Source: DATFLL01 sp035267785 (GTDB taxonomy: Bacteria > Pseudomonadota > Gammaproteobacteria > DATFLL01). From it: a stretch of DNA of 64,000 nucleotides. Within the stretch, counting starts at the first letter, position 1; each line of letters starts with the position of its first letter. The stretch spans positions 11,652 to 75,651 of the forward strand of contig DATFLL010000130.1 in assembly GCA_035267785.1 (NCBI GenBank). The letters run 5' to 3'. The notes below the pieces were generated by a model. The model was given only the letters and a program-made list of their open reading frames with translations, made no database searches and was not told the DNA's origin. A program made the position numbers and the translations under genes. Below are positions 33,553-41,964 of the stretch, piece after piece.

Positions 33553-33590
33553 ATTTTGACACCCGGTTTTAACCCCCCATTTTGATAGGT
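33553..33590. repeat. Three 13-base near-direct repeats after the lipoprotein gene
   Basis: ATTTTGACACCCG, GTTTTAACCCCCC and ATTTTGATAGGTG follow each other with a 13-base period, and GACACC pairs with GGTGTC at the far end. Runs of this sort resemble the repeated ends of some insertion sequences (IS21-type), but no transposase is present. Confidence 0.4.
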
Positions 33591-33686
33591 GTCGGCGGCG
33601 CAGCGCCTCCTCAATGCAACGAGGGCATATCGATTGGTTCAAGCGAAGACGCGCCGAGGCCTCGGCAGTGGTTCTTCGACGGCCGG

Positions 33687-33884
33687 CTACGAGCGGGCGA
33701 GCAGGACCAACAGAACCACGAAGACGATCACCGCGCCGATGGGCAGCAGGAGACCCTTCCAGTCCTCGGCGGTGCCCTTGTTGGGGTTCTTCAAGGAGGC
33801 CTTGATACCCGGTCCCCACCACATCAAGAGAAGCACGATGCCGACGCCGAGCAGCAGCAGTTGCCAGGTGGGTAGGTCGGTCAT
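33687..33884 (-). CDS. Small two-segment membrane protein
   Basis: A 65-residue protein with two hydrophobic segments (about 7-24 and 46-63) around a charged loop (KASLKNPNKGTAEDWK). GGAG stands seven bases upstream of ATG 33884. The family is not recognised. It is alone on its strand between two plus-strand genes. Confidence 0.72.
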   Translation of the reverse strand: MTDLPTWQLLLLGVGIVLLLMWWGPGIKASLKNPNKGTAEDWKGLLLPIGAVIVFVVLLVLLARS

Positions 33885-34221
33885 GGTCGTCTCCTTGTCG
33901 GCGGCTCGGTGTGCATTCGGCGCTGGGCCTGCCGGCATCATAATCGAATCGGGAGGCACGGTCAGCCCGTGTCGACGCCCGGCACGGCCAGTCCGCGCGA
34001 GCAGATTGCAAGAGGCGAGGCATGGACAGGCCGCCCGGCGGTTCGCCGCCGGGCGTTTCGCCGAGGCAAGTGCCACACGCCGGGGCCTCGACTATACCTC
34101 CAACGTCGGTATGGGCCTGATACAGTCTCGAGCCCCATTCACCGGTAAACTATCGGGAAAATCGGCCGATAAGTGGAATTATGCGGGTTAGCAATCGGCA
34201 CCCGCGCGAACGTATCCGTAA
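33885..34221. other. 337-base intergenic stretch with a 10-bp UUCG hairpin
   Basis: No gene is seen. CGCCCGGCGG/CCGCCGGGCG (34032-34055) closes on a TTCG loop and is followed on the plus strand by only three T. It could be a weak terminator. The 80 bases before the diguanylate cyclase start are less GC-rich and probably hold its promoter, but no clear boxes could be assigned. Confidence 0.5.
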
Positions 34222-35451
34222 ATGAACGATATGAGCCGCCTCATCGGCCGGACCTACGAGGGGATCTGGCGACTCGCCGGGTTGGGCGCCCGCAGCTCGG
34301 ACAGTGCCGAGATACGCGCCCGCAAGTCGGTCATGACGCTCATCGCGATGATCATCGCCTTCCTGGCGGTGTTCTGGGGCAGCATCTATGTCTGGCTCGG
34401 CTACCCACTGTCGGGCGCAATTCCACTGAGCTACTCGGGCGTCACGGCGCTGAGCATCGTTTACCTGTTTCTGACCAAACAGTTCACGTTCTTTCGCCTG
34501 AGCCAGTTGCTGCTCATATTGCTGCTGCCATTCATGCTCCAATGGTCGCTCGGCGGATTCGCCAATGGCTCCATCGTGATGATCTGGGCCTTCTTCACGC
34601 CGCTGGCCGCTCTGTTGAGCGCGGGTGCGGGCGAGGCCGCCGCCTGGCTGGCCGCCTTCATCGCATTGACGGCAATATCGGGCGTGATCGATGGGGAGCT
34701 CGCGCGGGTGGCGGCACCGATGCCGCGGACAGCCAATACCATCTTTTTCATTCTGAATATGGGCGTCGGCCTGCTCAGCCTCTACTACGTCATCAAGTAC
34801 TTCGTCGGCGACCAGGCGCACACGCACGCAGCCGTGGTCGGTGCGCAGCGCCAGCTCGAGCGCGCCAATGCCACCCTGCGGGAGAACGAAGCGCGCATAC
34901 GCGAGCTCATGCTCATCGACCACCTGACGGGTGTGGGTAACCGGCGTTATCTTCAGGAGCGCCTGGCTGGCGAGTTCAGCCGTGCGCGCCGCGGCGCCAG
35001 CGCGGGCTGCCTGGCCATAACGGACCTGGACGACTTCAAGCAGATCAACGACAGGTACGGCCACAGCGTGGGCGATCGGGTGCTGCAGACGTTCGCCCGA
35101 ATTATCCGGGACAACATCCGTGAGGCCGACGTGGTCGCCCGCTACGGGGGCGAGGAGTTCGTGCTGCTGTTCCCCGACACCGACTGCGCCGAAGCCCGCC
35201 GCATCGCTGAACGCATCCGCGCGGCGCTCGAGGCCACCTCGATCGAACCGGTCATGGCACCGGTCACCGCCAGTTTCGGCCTGACGCGCTGCGAGGCGGC
35301 AGATACGGCGGACACAGCCCTGGTCGAGGCCGATCGCGCCCTGTACCGCGCCAAACGGGGCGGCAAGAATTGCATCACCGTCGCCGGCGAGGAGCCGGCC
35401 GTTCCCCACGGCGAGGCGGCTCGAACCGACAGGCCCGGCCCGCCGACCTGA
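34222..35451 (+). CDS. Membrane diguanylate cyclase (GGDEF)
   Basis: A 409-residue protein. Six membrane segments (about 35-190) and a short coiled coil lead into a GGDEF domain with the active motif GGEEF and an I-site READ five residues before it. It is predicted to make c-di-GMP with product inhibition. It stands alone, upstream of the bufferin operon, and 2.3 kb from the GEMM aptamer described below. Confidence 0.9.
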   Translation: MNDMSRLIGRTYEGIWRLAGLGARSSDSAEIRARKSVMTLIAMIIAFLAVFWGSIYVWLGYPLSGAIPLSYSGVTALSIVYLFLTKQFTFFRLSQLLLILLLPFMLQWSLGGFANGSIVMIWAFFTPLAALLSAGAGEAAAWLAAFIALTAISGVIDGELARVAAPMPRTANTIFFILNMGVGLLSLYYVIKYFVGDQAHTHAAVVGAQRQLERANATLRENEARIRELMLIDHLTGVGNRRYLQERLAGEFSRARRGASAGCLAITDLDDFKQINDRYGHSVGDRVLQTFARIIRDNIREADVVARYGGEEFVLLFPDTDCAEARRIAERIRAALEATSIEPVMAPVTASFGLTRCEAADTADTALVEADRALYRAKRGGKNCITVAGEEPAVPHGEAARTDRPGPPT

Positions 35452-35741
35452 CGCCCCGCCCGAACGATCTTCCGGCAGCGTTGTCTCACCGATGTGCCCC
35501 CGGGGGATAAGCAGGGAGAGGGGGGAACGGACGCCAGTCGGGTCGGCACACGCCGCTTCCCCATTCGTTCCGACTTGTCGGGCCAACCTTCGGGTCGGTG
35601 CCCGATGCACGCCCGCGACCCGCAGTCAGCCCCGGCCTCGCGCCCGGTCCCCGGCCGGACGTGATACTTTGGTGAAGTTTTGCTGGGTCTAATGAGGCTG
35701 TCTGACGACAATCCAAACCAATGACAAAACGGAGGAAGCCC

Positions 35742-35996
35742 ATGAAATCGACGAGAACCACCGGTGCAGCGCTGGCCCTGGCGGCTGCAGGTCTGTTTGC
35801 CGCGGCGCCCATCGCGGCCACCGCGGCCGACAGCACGCAGGTCCACTGCTACGGCGTGAACAAGTGCAAGGGCCACAACGACTGCAAGACCGCCAACAAC
35901 TCCTGCAAGGGTCACGGCAGCTGCAAGGGGATGGGTTTCGTGGTCATGTCCAAGCATGCCTGCGATGCCATCGGCGGCGACGCTAAAAAGAAGTAA
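35742..35996 (+). CDS. bufA: Bufferin-type metallophore precursor (BufA family)
   Basis: An 84-residue precursor with a signal peptide (1-28, ending AATA) and a Cys-rich mature part (Cys in VHCYGVNKCKG, NDCKTANNSCKG, GSCKGMG, KHACDA). Bufferins are ribosomally made peptides whose cysteines are changed by the BufB-BufC pair; they are exported and bind copper. The repeated CKG motifs match the BufA2-like group. GGAGGA lies five bases before ATG 35742. bufB and bufC follow, separated by a hairpin. Confidence 0.9.
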   Translation: MKSTRTTGAALALAAAGLFAAAPIAATAADSTQVHCYGVNKCKGHNDCKTANNSCKGHGSCKGMGFVVMSKHACDAIGGDAKKK

Positions 35997-36005
35997 GCGA
36001 GTGAC

Positions 36006-36027
36006 GGCGGGGGTGTAAGCCCCCGCC
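36006..36027 (+). terminator. 8-bp hairpin between bufA and bufB, possible attenuator
   Basis: GGCGGGGG (36006-36013) pairs perfectly with CCCCCGCC (36020-36027) around a six-base loop. Only a short T-run (TTT) follows. It probably ends part of the transcripts or protects the 3' end of the bufA message, giving more precursor than enzyme. Confidence 0.55.
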
Positions 36028-36037
36028 GCCTTTGCCC

Positions 36038-36910
36038 ATGAACATTCCCGAACACACAAGCGTTACCGTGGCGGACCGTCCCTTCCTCGGCTTCGGGCTG
36101 GGTCTGCGGCCCGACTACTACCAGAGCGTGCTAGACACCCGCCCCTGCGTGGACTGGTTCGAGATCACCTCGGAGAACTACATGGTCGACGGGGGCCGGC
36201 CGCGCTACTACCTCGACCAGGTCAAGGAACGCTACCCGATCGTCATGCACGGCGTTTCACTGTCCATCGGCGGGACCGACCCGCTAGATACCGACTACCT
36301 GGCCCGTCTCAAGGCGCTGGCCGGGCATGTCCAGCCGGCCTGGATTTCCGATCACCTGTGCTGGACCGGCCAGGGCGGACACAACCTCCACGACCTGATG
36401 CCCCTGCCCTACGACGAAGAGGCGGTGCGCCACGTCGCCGAACGGGTACGCCAGGTTCAGGATTTTCTCGGCCGGCGCATCCTGCTGGAAAACGTCTCCA
36501 GCTACCTGACCTATCGCCACTCGCAGATGAGCGAGTGGGAGTTCTACAGTGCGGTGGTCGAAGAAGCCGACTGCCTGATGCTGCTGGACATCAACAATAT
36601 CCACGTGAGCGCAGTCAATCACGGCTTCGATCCGCAGGAATATCTCCAAGGCGTGCCCGTCGAGCGCGTATGGCAATTTCATCTCGCCGGCCACACCGAC
36701 TACGGCGACTTCATTATCGACACCCACGACCAACCCATCGTCGAACCGGTGTGGGCGCTGTATGAGTCGGCCCTGGAGCGCTTCGGGGCGGTGTCGACCA
36801 TGATCGAACGCGACGACAACATGCCGCCGTTCGACGAGCTGCTCGCCGAACTCGCCGAGGCCCGCGCCATCGGCGAACGCCATCTGGGTAAAACCCGATG
36901 CCGCGCCTGA
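36038..36910 (+). CDS. bufB: MNIO iron-dependent peptide-modifying enzyme BufB (DUF692)
   Basis: A 290-residue TIM-barrel protein of the multinuclear nonheme iron oxidase family. Metal-ligand motifs typical of DUF692 are visible: MHGVSLSIG, SDHLCW, LENVSSY, LLDINNIHVSAVNHG and FHLAGHTD. Related enzymes change Cys residues of their peptide to thiooxazoles or similar rings. It is placed between bufA and bufC and overlaps bufC by 13 bases. ATG 36038 is preferred over TTG 36032. Confidence 0.93.
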   Translation: MNIPEHTSVTVADRPFLGFGLGLRPDYYQSVLDTRPCVDWFEITSENYMVDGGRPRYYLDQVKERYPIVMHGVSLSIGGTDPLDTDYLARLKALAGHVQPAWISDHLCWTGQGGHNLHDLMPLPYDEEAVRHVAERVRQVQDFLGRRILLENVSSYLTYRHSQMSEWEFYSAVVEEADCLMLLDINNIHVSAVNHGFDPQEYLQGVPVERVWQFHLAGHTDYGDFIIDTHDQPIVEPVWALYESALERFGAVSTMIERDDNMPPFDELLAELAEARAIGERHLGKTRCRA

Positions 36911-37722
36911 GCGAAATCCAGGCCGAATTCGCCCGCCATGTGCTCAGCGGCGGCGGTCAGATGCCCGAACACGTGCTCGACGACCGGGGCATCGACGCCG
37001 AGCTGCGCCTGGCGGTCTACGCCAACGCCTACCGCGCGCGTCTGGTCGAGACGCTCGCCAAGGACTTCGCCGCCCTGCGCCACCACCTCGGCGAGGAGGA
37101 GTTCGAGACCCTCGCGCACGACTACATCGAGGCCCACCCTTCGCGGTACTTTTCGCTGCGCTGGTTCGGCGAGGCGTTGCCGGCGTTCACGGCCGGGCAT
37201 CGCACGGGCCGCTCCACGCCCGCGCTGGCTGAGCTGGCCCGGCTGGAATGGGCCTTTATTGACGCCTTCGACGCCGAAGACGCCGCCTGCGCCGACGAGG
37301 CCGGCGCGGCGGCCGTTGCGCCCGCGGCCTGGCCCACGCTGCGCATCGCGTTGCATCCTTCGGTGCAGCTGGTCTGCCATGAGTGGGACATCGTCGCGTT
37401 GTGGCGAGCCTACCGCGACGAGCGCGCAGCCCCCGAACCGCGGCGCCTGGACGCGCCGGGCTGCTGCCTCGTGTGGCGCCAGGGGCTCGACACGCGCTAT
37501 CGGGCGCTGGCGCCGGACGAGGCGCGCGGCCTGCAGGCACTTGCCCGCGGCGGAGACTTTTCAACGTTGTGCGAAGAGGTGGCGGCATGCCTGCCGGAGA
37601 CCGAGGGCGATCCGCAGCAGGCCGCGCTGCGTGCGGCCACGCTGCTCAAGACCTGGCTGCACGCCGGCCTGATCTGCGAGCTGCGTCCGCCCGGCGAAGC
37701 CTCACCCGACCGGGAAACGTGA
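36898..37722 (+). CDS. bufC: BufC-type partner protein (DUF2063)
   Basis: A 274-residue protein with the DUF2063 N-terminal domain (about 5-95, including VYANAYRARLVETLAKDFAAL) and the second domain. In MNIO systems this partner recruits the precursor peptide to the enzyme. It overlaps bufB by 13 bases and ends 64 bases before the GEMM aptamer. Confidence 0.9.
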   Translation: MPRLSEIQAEFARHVLSGGGQMPEHVLDDRGIDAELRLAVYANAYRARLVETLAKDFAALRHHLGEEEFETLAHDYIEAHPSRYFSLRWFGEALPAFTAGHRTGRSTPALAELARLEWAFIDAFDAEDAACADEAGAAAVAPAAWPTLRIALHPSVQLVCHEWDIVALWRAYRDERAAPEPRRLDAPGCCLVWRQGLDTRYRALAPDEARGLQALARGGDFSTLCEEVAACLPETEGDPQQAALRAATLLKTWLHAGLICELRPPGEASPDRET

Positions 37723-37785
37723 GCCGAATCGCAATTTGGAAACGCGGCACCGGCAAAGGGGTCGAGCGGCGCGGCCGGTTCAGGT

Positions 37786-37900
37786 AGGCTGCGGGGTGTC
37801 AAAGGCAAACTCGTCGAAAGGCGAGGGCGCAAAACCTCCGGTCTAAGGGCTCGAATCGCCTCAGCGCGGCTCGGCTTACGACAGCGGGGTTGCCGGGCAA
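37786..37900 (+). promoter_or_regulatory. GEMM-class cyclic-dinucleotide riboswitch aptamer
   Basis: The plus strand reads GGCAAAC (37804-37810), a 6-bp stem CTCGTC/GGCGAG with a GAAA tetraloop (37810-37825), then GGCGCAAAACCTCCGG and TCTAA, a P3 helix (37841-37847 with 37875-37882, one bulged C) and AGCGGGGTTGCCGG (37883-37896). This follows the Vc2 c-di-GMP-I aptamer block by block, including the tetraloop and the GCAAA core. The base at the Vc2 G20 place reads A, which is the mark of the cGAMP-preferring GEMM-Ib variants. One core pair is C-A instead of C-G. No gene follows on this strand. Confidence 0.85.
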
Positions 37901-38063
37901 AAGGCGCACGGCGTGTAGTGCGACCACCGTCCCGTCATCCCCTCCGTCCAGCCCTGTTCCAGACCGGTGGTCAGCGACGCCTCGAGGCGCCGTTGGCGTA
38001 GAGCTCAATCCCCGGACCAGTCCGGCCATGGATTGATTCCCTGAGTATCCCCCCACTCCTTGT

Positions 38064-38089
38064 GCCCTCCCCCCGGAGGGCTTTTTTTT
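38064..38089 (+). terminator. Strong intrinsic terminator
   Basis: GCCCTCC (38064-38070), loop CCCC, GGAGGGC (38075-38081) and eight T (38082-38089). It ends a transcript that includes the GEMM aptamer. Between aptamer and terminator lies about 165 bases with an 8-bp pairing GACCACCG/CGGTGGTC and no gene with a binding site; a 27-codon frame from GTG 37918 is possible but unsupported. The gene beyond, at 38109, is on the other strand. Confidence 0.88.
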
Positions 38090-38108
38090 GACCGTTCGCA
38101 GGCCCGGT

Positions 38109-38519
38109 TCAATCCTCGTCCTTGCCCAACAGGTCGCGCAGGGCTTCGAAGGGGCGGTGTGTCGCCGGAGCGATACTGCGGGTCAACCCGAAGGAGGCGC
38201 CGGCGCCGCGCACGTGATCGATATGGCGCGCGTGCTCGTTGTCATGGCAGTACAGACAGAGGTTCTCCCAGTTGCTGCCGTCGGGTGGATTGTTGTCGTG
38301 GTTGTGGTCCTTGTGGTGGACCGTGAGCTCGTGGAGGTTTTCGCGGGTGAACTCCCGCCCGCAGCGGGCACACACCCAGGGATGGATGCGCAGGGACTGC
38401 TCGCGGTAGCCGGCCATGCGCTGGTCGCGGGCGGCGCGCGCTTCGGCCACCACCCGGTCGAGACGGTCTTCGGTGCCAGCCTTGGCGCCGGGACCGGAGT
38501 TGCGTTTGTCCTTGCTCAT
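38109..38519 (-). CDS. YajD-type HNH nuclease
   Basis: A 136-residue HNH endonuclease. The zinc Cys pairs (CARC, CLYC) and the catalytic region VHHKDHNHDNNPPDGSNWEN are intact. It is of the small YajD group. The function is unknown. It overlaps no neighbour; the intrinsic terminator of the opposite strand lies 20 bases beyond its stop. Confidence 0.88.
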   Translation of the reverse strand: MSKDKRNSGPGAKAGTEDRLDRVVAEARAARDQRMAGYREQSLRIHPWVCARCGREFTRENLHELTVHHKDHNHDNNPPDGSNWENLCLYCHDNEHARHIDHVRGAGASFGLTRSIAPATHRPFEALRDLLGKDED

Positions 38520-38539
38520 GGCTCGGCGATTGACGGCCC

Positions 38540-38893
38540 TCAGCCGACGCGGTCGATAGAGCAGATCACTTCGTTGCTGAACTCGGGGCGCTCGGAGTCG
38601 AAGCGCGGATCGATCTGAAAGGTCTCGTCCGTCACCTTGAACTCGCTGATGCGCCCGACCTCATAGCGGCGCGGCGCCGGCGCCTTGAAGATATCGGCCT
38701 CGTCGTGGGCGCGAATGCCGCCGACCAAAATACGGCCTTCGGCTTCGCGATAAACGATATATGGGTGAAACGTGCGATAGTGCAAGTCGGTGTCGTAGCG
38801 CAGACGCACCACCCGACGATCACGCATGGCCCGGCACAGTTGCTGTTCCAAAAAGTAGTCACGCGGTGCCGGCTCGGCTTGCTTCCTCTTCAT
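38540..38893 (-). CDS. Hypothetical protein, WYL-like
   Basis: A 117-residue protein whose centre (RVVRLRYDTDLHYRTFHPY and ILVGGIR) resembles part of a WYL-type ligand domain, without a DNA-binding part. The start ATG 38893 is chosen because the preceding 53 residues of the frame run into the spacer beyond. Identity is uncertain. Confidence 0.6.
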   Translation of the reverse strand: MKRKQAEPAPRDYFLEQQLCRAMRDRRVVRLRYDTDLHYRTFHPYIVYREAEGRILVGGIRAHDEADIFKAPAPRRYEVGRISEFKVTDETFQIDPRFDSERPEFSNEVICSIDRVG

Positions 38894-39005
38894 CGGCGCG
38901 GAGTTCCTCAACACGGTTTCGATGGTGTCATCGAGGCCGCGCTGGCCTCGTTGACAGACGTATTCTAGCCGAATTCTGGCGCTCGCTACCGTACCCGTTT
39001 TCCCG

Positions 39006-39974
39006 TTATGCCGGCCTCGGGCTCGCCGCTGCCCGACAATCCTCGGTTCCATGCCCCCCGCTCGATGTCTGCCCCTTCGACGCGCGCAGCCGCTCGCACC
39101 ATACCTCGATCGCCTCGCGCGCCTGTCGCGGCCGCTCGGTCAACAACCAGTGATCCGCCTCGATGGTGTCGACCTCCGCGGCCGGGAAGCGCTCAATCCA
39201 GCGCCGGTTGATTGCCGCATCGGTAATGGTCGCACCGCCCGAGAGCAGCACCAGCACCGGGACGGCGATACTTGCCGGGTCGGGCACGGCACGCACCACC
39301 TCGGAGAGGTCCTGCAGATAGTTGGCCAGCGGGATATAGCGCAGGTCGGCCCCGGGCTTCATGTAGAGCTTGGCGATGTCCGCGCTGCCGCCCCCGGCAC
39401 GCGCCTCGGCCAGGACGCGCCGGGTCTGCTCGTCCAGCGCGCGCAGGTCGCGGTAGGGAAAGTGTCGCCGGCGCAGGCCCAGCGCGTTGAGGCCGCGACA
39501 CAGCACGATCGCCAGCCGGTTCAGCCAGCGCAGGCGCCGAGCCGCGCCGAGCGCACCTCGCAGTGCCGTGGGATAGACCGGGTCGATGAGGATCAGGCCC
39601 GCCGTACGCTCGGACCGCGCGCGGGCGAAATCCATTGCGACCTCGGCGCCCAGGCTGTGACCCATGACTACGGCCTCGGCATAACCCTCGGCATCGAGGA
39701 TCGCCTCGAGATCGGCGCACCAGTCCTCGCGGCGAAATCGGGCTCGGGTCAACGACAGGCCGTGACCGCGAAGGTCGATGCGCAGCAGGTCCCAGTGCTC
39801 CTTCAGGCCGGTCTGCGCGACGAACTCCGACCAGCGGGTGAGATTGCTGGCCAGGCCGTGGATCATCACCAGGACCGGCCGGTTCGCACCGGTGCGCAGC
39901 AGGCGGTAGCCCAGGCGCGCACCGTCGGCGGCATGCGTGTAACGAACCGCCTCTGCGGCGTCTGGCTCTACCAT
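39006..39974 (-). CDS. Alpha/beta hydrolase
   Basis: A 322-residue alpha/beta hydrolase. The oxyanion motif IHGLASN, the nucleophile elbow MGHSLGAE and the late His in EADHWLL are present. The substrate is unknown. It lies 39 bases downstream of the YdcH-like gene on the same strand. Confidence 0.85.
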   Translation of the reverse strand: MVEPDAAEAVRYTHAADGARLGYRLLRTGANRPVLVMIHGLASNLTRWSEFVAQTGLKEHWDLLRIDLRGHGLSLTRARFRREDWCADLEAILDAEGYAEAVVMGHSLGAEVAMDFARARSERTAGLILIDPVYPTALRGALGAARRLRWLNRLAIVLCRGLNALGLRRRHFPYRDLRALDEQTRRVLAEARAGGGSADIAKLYMKPGADLRYIPLANYLQDLSEVVRAVPDPASIAVPVLVLLSGGATITDAAINRRWIERFPAAEVDTIEADHWLLTERPRQAREAIEVWCERLRASKGQTSSGGHGTEDCRAAASPRPA

Positions 39975-40013
39975 GGAAGACCTTGCGGCACGGCGACGAC
40001 CGGCATCGATGTC

Positions 40014-40259
40014 CTAAAGACTTGGATCCTGAATCATTGCGTACAGCCGGTCCTTGAGCATCAAACGGCGCTTCTTGAGGTCCTCGGCGTAGGCATCGGA
40101 TACGGTCTCCAGATTCTGCTCGATACGCCTGACTTCGCGGTCGACGCTGTGGTATTCGTTGAACAATTTGGCAAAGTCGGGGTTGCGCTCCTTGAGCTCG
40201 TGGATGCGCTGGATGTGCTCGGGAAATTCGTGTGGCAGATCGTGGGATTCGCCGAACAT
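40014..40259 (-). CDS. YdcH family protein (DUF465)
   Basis: An 81-residue helical protein with the DUF465 pattern HDLPHEFPEHIQRIHELK and FAKLFNEYHSVDREV. GGAGT stands upstream of ATG 40259. The function is unknown. Confidence 0.88.
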   Translation of the reverse strand: MFGESHDLPHEFPEHIQRIHELKERNPDFAKLFNEYHSVDREVRRIEQNLETVSDAYAEDLKKRRLMLKDRLYAMIQDPSL

Positions 40260-40392
40260 GAAATGACTCCAGGGTGAGATGGGGTTGCTGGTGCGGACAC
40301 GCTTTGCTCTGGCGCCTGTCCTCACTGATGAAATATAGACCACTGCGGCATGTTCAACCCTTGATCCTGCCGGGCACCGCCGCGCCCCCTCT

Positions 40393-41412
40393 TCAAGCCA
40401 GGCGCGCGCGATCGTGAGGCGCCTCGAGGGCGAGTGCCGGCCCCTTGGGTACGATGCCGGTCGGATTGATCTCCGGATGACTCGTGTAATAGTGATGCTT
40501 GATGTGGTCCAGGTGAACCGTCTGCGCAATGCCGGGCCACTGGTAGAGCTCGCGCAGGTAATTCGACAGCTGCGGGTAGTCGGCGATGCGCCGCAGATTG
40601 CACTTGAAGTGCAGATAATAAACGGCATCGAAACGCACCAGCGTAGTGAACAGGCGCCAGTCGGCCTCGGTAATGCGCCCGCCGGTCAGATAACGCTGTT
40701 TGCCCAGACGCGCGTCGAGCGCATCCAGCGCGTCGAAGAGGCGGTCGAAGGCGTGTTCGTAGGCGGTCTGCGTGCGTGCGAATCCCGTCCGGTAGACGCC
40801 GTTGTTGACATCGGCGTAGACCGTCTCGTTGATCGCGTCGATCTCCTCGCGCAGACCCGCAGGGTAGAGGTCGACGCTCGTGTCCGCCCAGGCGTCGAAG
40901 GCGCTGTTGAGCATGCGGATGATCTCGGCGGATTCGTTGTTGACGATAGTGCGCCGCTGCTTGTCCCACAACACCGGCACGGTGACGATACCCGAATAGT
41001 CCGGCTGAGCGAGCCGATAGAGCTCGTACATATGGCTCGCACCGTTGACCTCATCGGCGGTGGCGCCAGGAAAATCGCCCGCTTCGGCGCCCGGTTCGAA
41101 ACTGGGATCGGAGCTGGGGAAGGCCCAGCCCTGCGGACCCATGTGCGGGTGCACCACCGACACGGAGATGAGCTTCTCCAGGCCCTTGAGCTGGCGCACG
41201 ATCAGCGTCCGATGCGCCCAGGGGCAGGCGTAGGACACGTACAAATGGTAACGCCCGGGTTCGGCGGCGAAATCGCCCTCGCCGGTAGGTCCGGGTGAGC
41301 CGTCCGGCGTCACCCAGTGGCGAAACTGCGACTCCTTGCGCACGAAGGCGCCGTCCTCGGTCTCGCTGTCCAGCCAGTCCTCGCGCAGCTCGCCCTTGAT
41401 CATCAAACTCAT
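40393..41412 (-). CDS. Glutathionyl-hydroquinone reductase (YqjG/ECM4 family)
   Basis: A 339-residue xi-class glutathione transferase that reduces glutathionyl-hydroquinones. The catalytic Cys is in SYACPWAHRT, the ES motif in VNNESAEIIRML and the C-terminal domain has the hydroquinone-binding Tyr residues (KHHYYTSH, GIVPKGP). GAGGAG lies seven bases before ATG 41412. Confidence 0.92.
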   Translation of the reverse strand: MSLMIKGELREDWLDSETEDGAFVRKESQFRHWVTPDGSPGPTGEGDFAAEPGRYHLYVSYACPWAHRTLIVRQLKGLEKLISVSVVHPHMGPQGWAFPSSDPSFEPGAEAGDFPGATADEVNGASHMYELYRLAQPDYSGIVTVPVLWDKQRRTIVNNESAEIIRMLNSAFDAWADTSVDLYPAGLREEIDAINETVYADVNNGVYRTGFARTQTAYEHAFDRLFDALDALDARLGKQRYLTGGRITEADWRLFTTLVRFDAVYYLHFKCNLRRIADYPQLSNYLRELYQWPGIAQTVHLDHIKHHYYTSHPEINPTGIVPKGPALALEAPHDRARLA

Positions 41413-41646
41413 GCAGCTTCTCCTCGTGGCTGGCCAAATCGTTCGCAAATCGGGTGATTGTCTAGATGCGCCGCAGCCCGTGCTGCCGGTTCCCGGCGCT
41501 GGAATTCGACAGGGCCAAGGGTCACTCGTTCCCGGCGGGCGCCGTCGTGACTGGACTAGGCTAAACGGTAGGTTGAAGGGAACACAAGGAGGCGCTCGGC
41601 CCGGCGGCGGGCCGTCAGCAAGTCGGTGCGCGAGCTCAGAGCACGC

Positions 41647-41964
41647 TCAACGGCGCAGCAGGCGATTATCCAGGCACAGGCTGCACACGTCCCGGCTGGC
41701 CAGCAAGAGCAGGCCGACGGCCAGGACCCAGCCGAACTCCTGATGCCGCGCCATGGCGGCGACCACGGCGAGCGCCGCCAGGATCAACGCCGACTGGCGA
41801 ATATGCCAGCCGAGCAGCAGCGCCGCTCCGCCGGCGATCGAAAGCGCGTCGAACGCCAGCCAGGCCGGCTGAGCCATGCCCGCGCCAATCGCGCCGGTCA
41901 CCCCGACATGGACGAATACGTAGCCCAGCGCCAGGCGACCGATGAGGTTTGCGGTCTTTTCCAT
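41647..41964 (-). CDS. DoxX family membrane protein
   Basis: A 105-residue protein with four membrane segments and a DoxX-like pattern (LIGRLALGYVFVHVGVTG). DoxX proteins are the fourth member of some bufferin operons; this one lies 4 kb from bufC on the other strand. A CRP-type palindrome lies 90 bases upstream. GGAGG precedes ATG 41964. Confidence 0.75.
   Translation of the reverse strand: MEKTANLIGRLALGYVFVHVGVTGAIGAGMAQPAWLAFDALSIAGGAALLLGWHIRQSALILAALAVVAAMARHQEFGWVLAVGLLLLASRDVCSLCLDNRLLRR

Noticed and set aside
34032..34055. Terminator of the lipid-transport operon
   Set aside because: It lies about 490 bases past the operon and beyond an opposite-strand gene, with only three T; kept as an unassigned hairpin.
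37799..38056. An 85-residue minus-strand frame over the GEMM aptamer
   Set aside because: No binding site or recognisable product; the conserved aptamer on the plus strand explains the sequence better.
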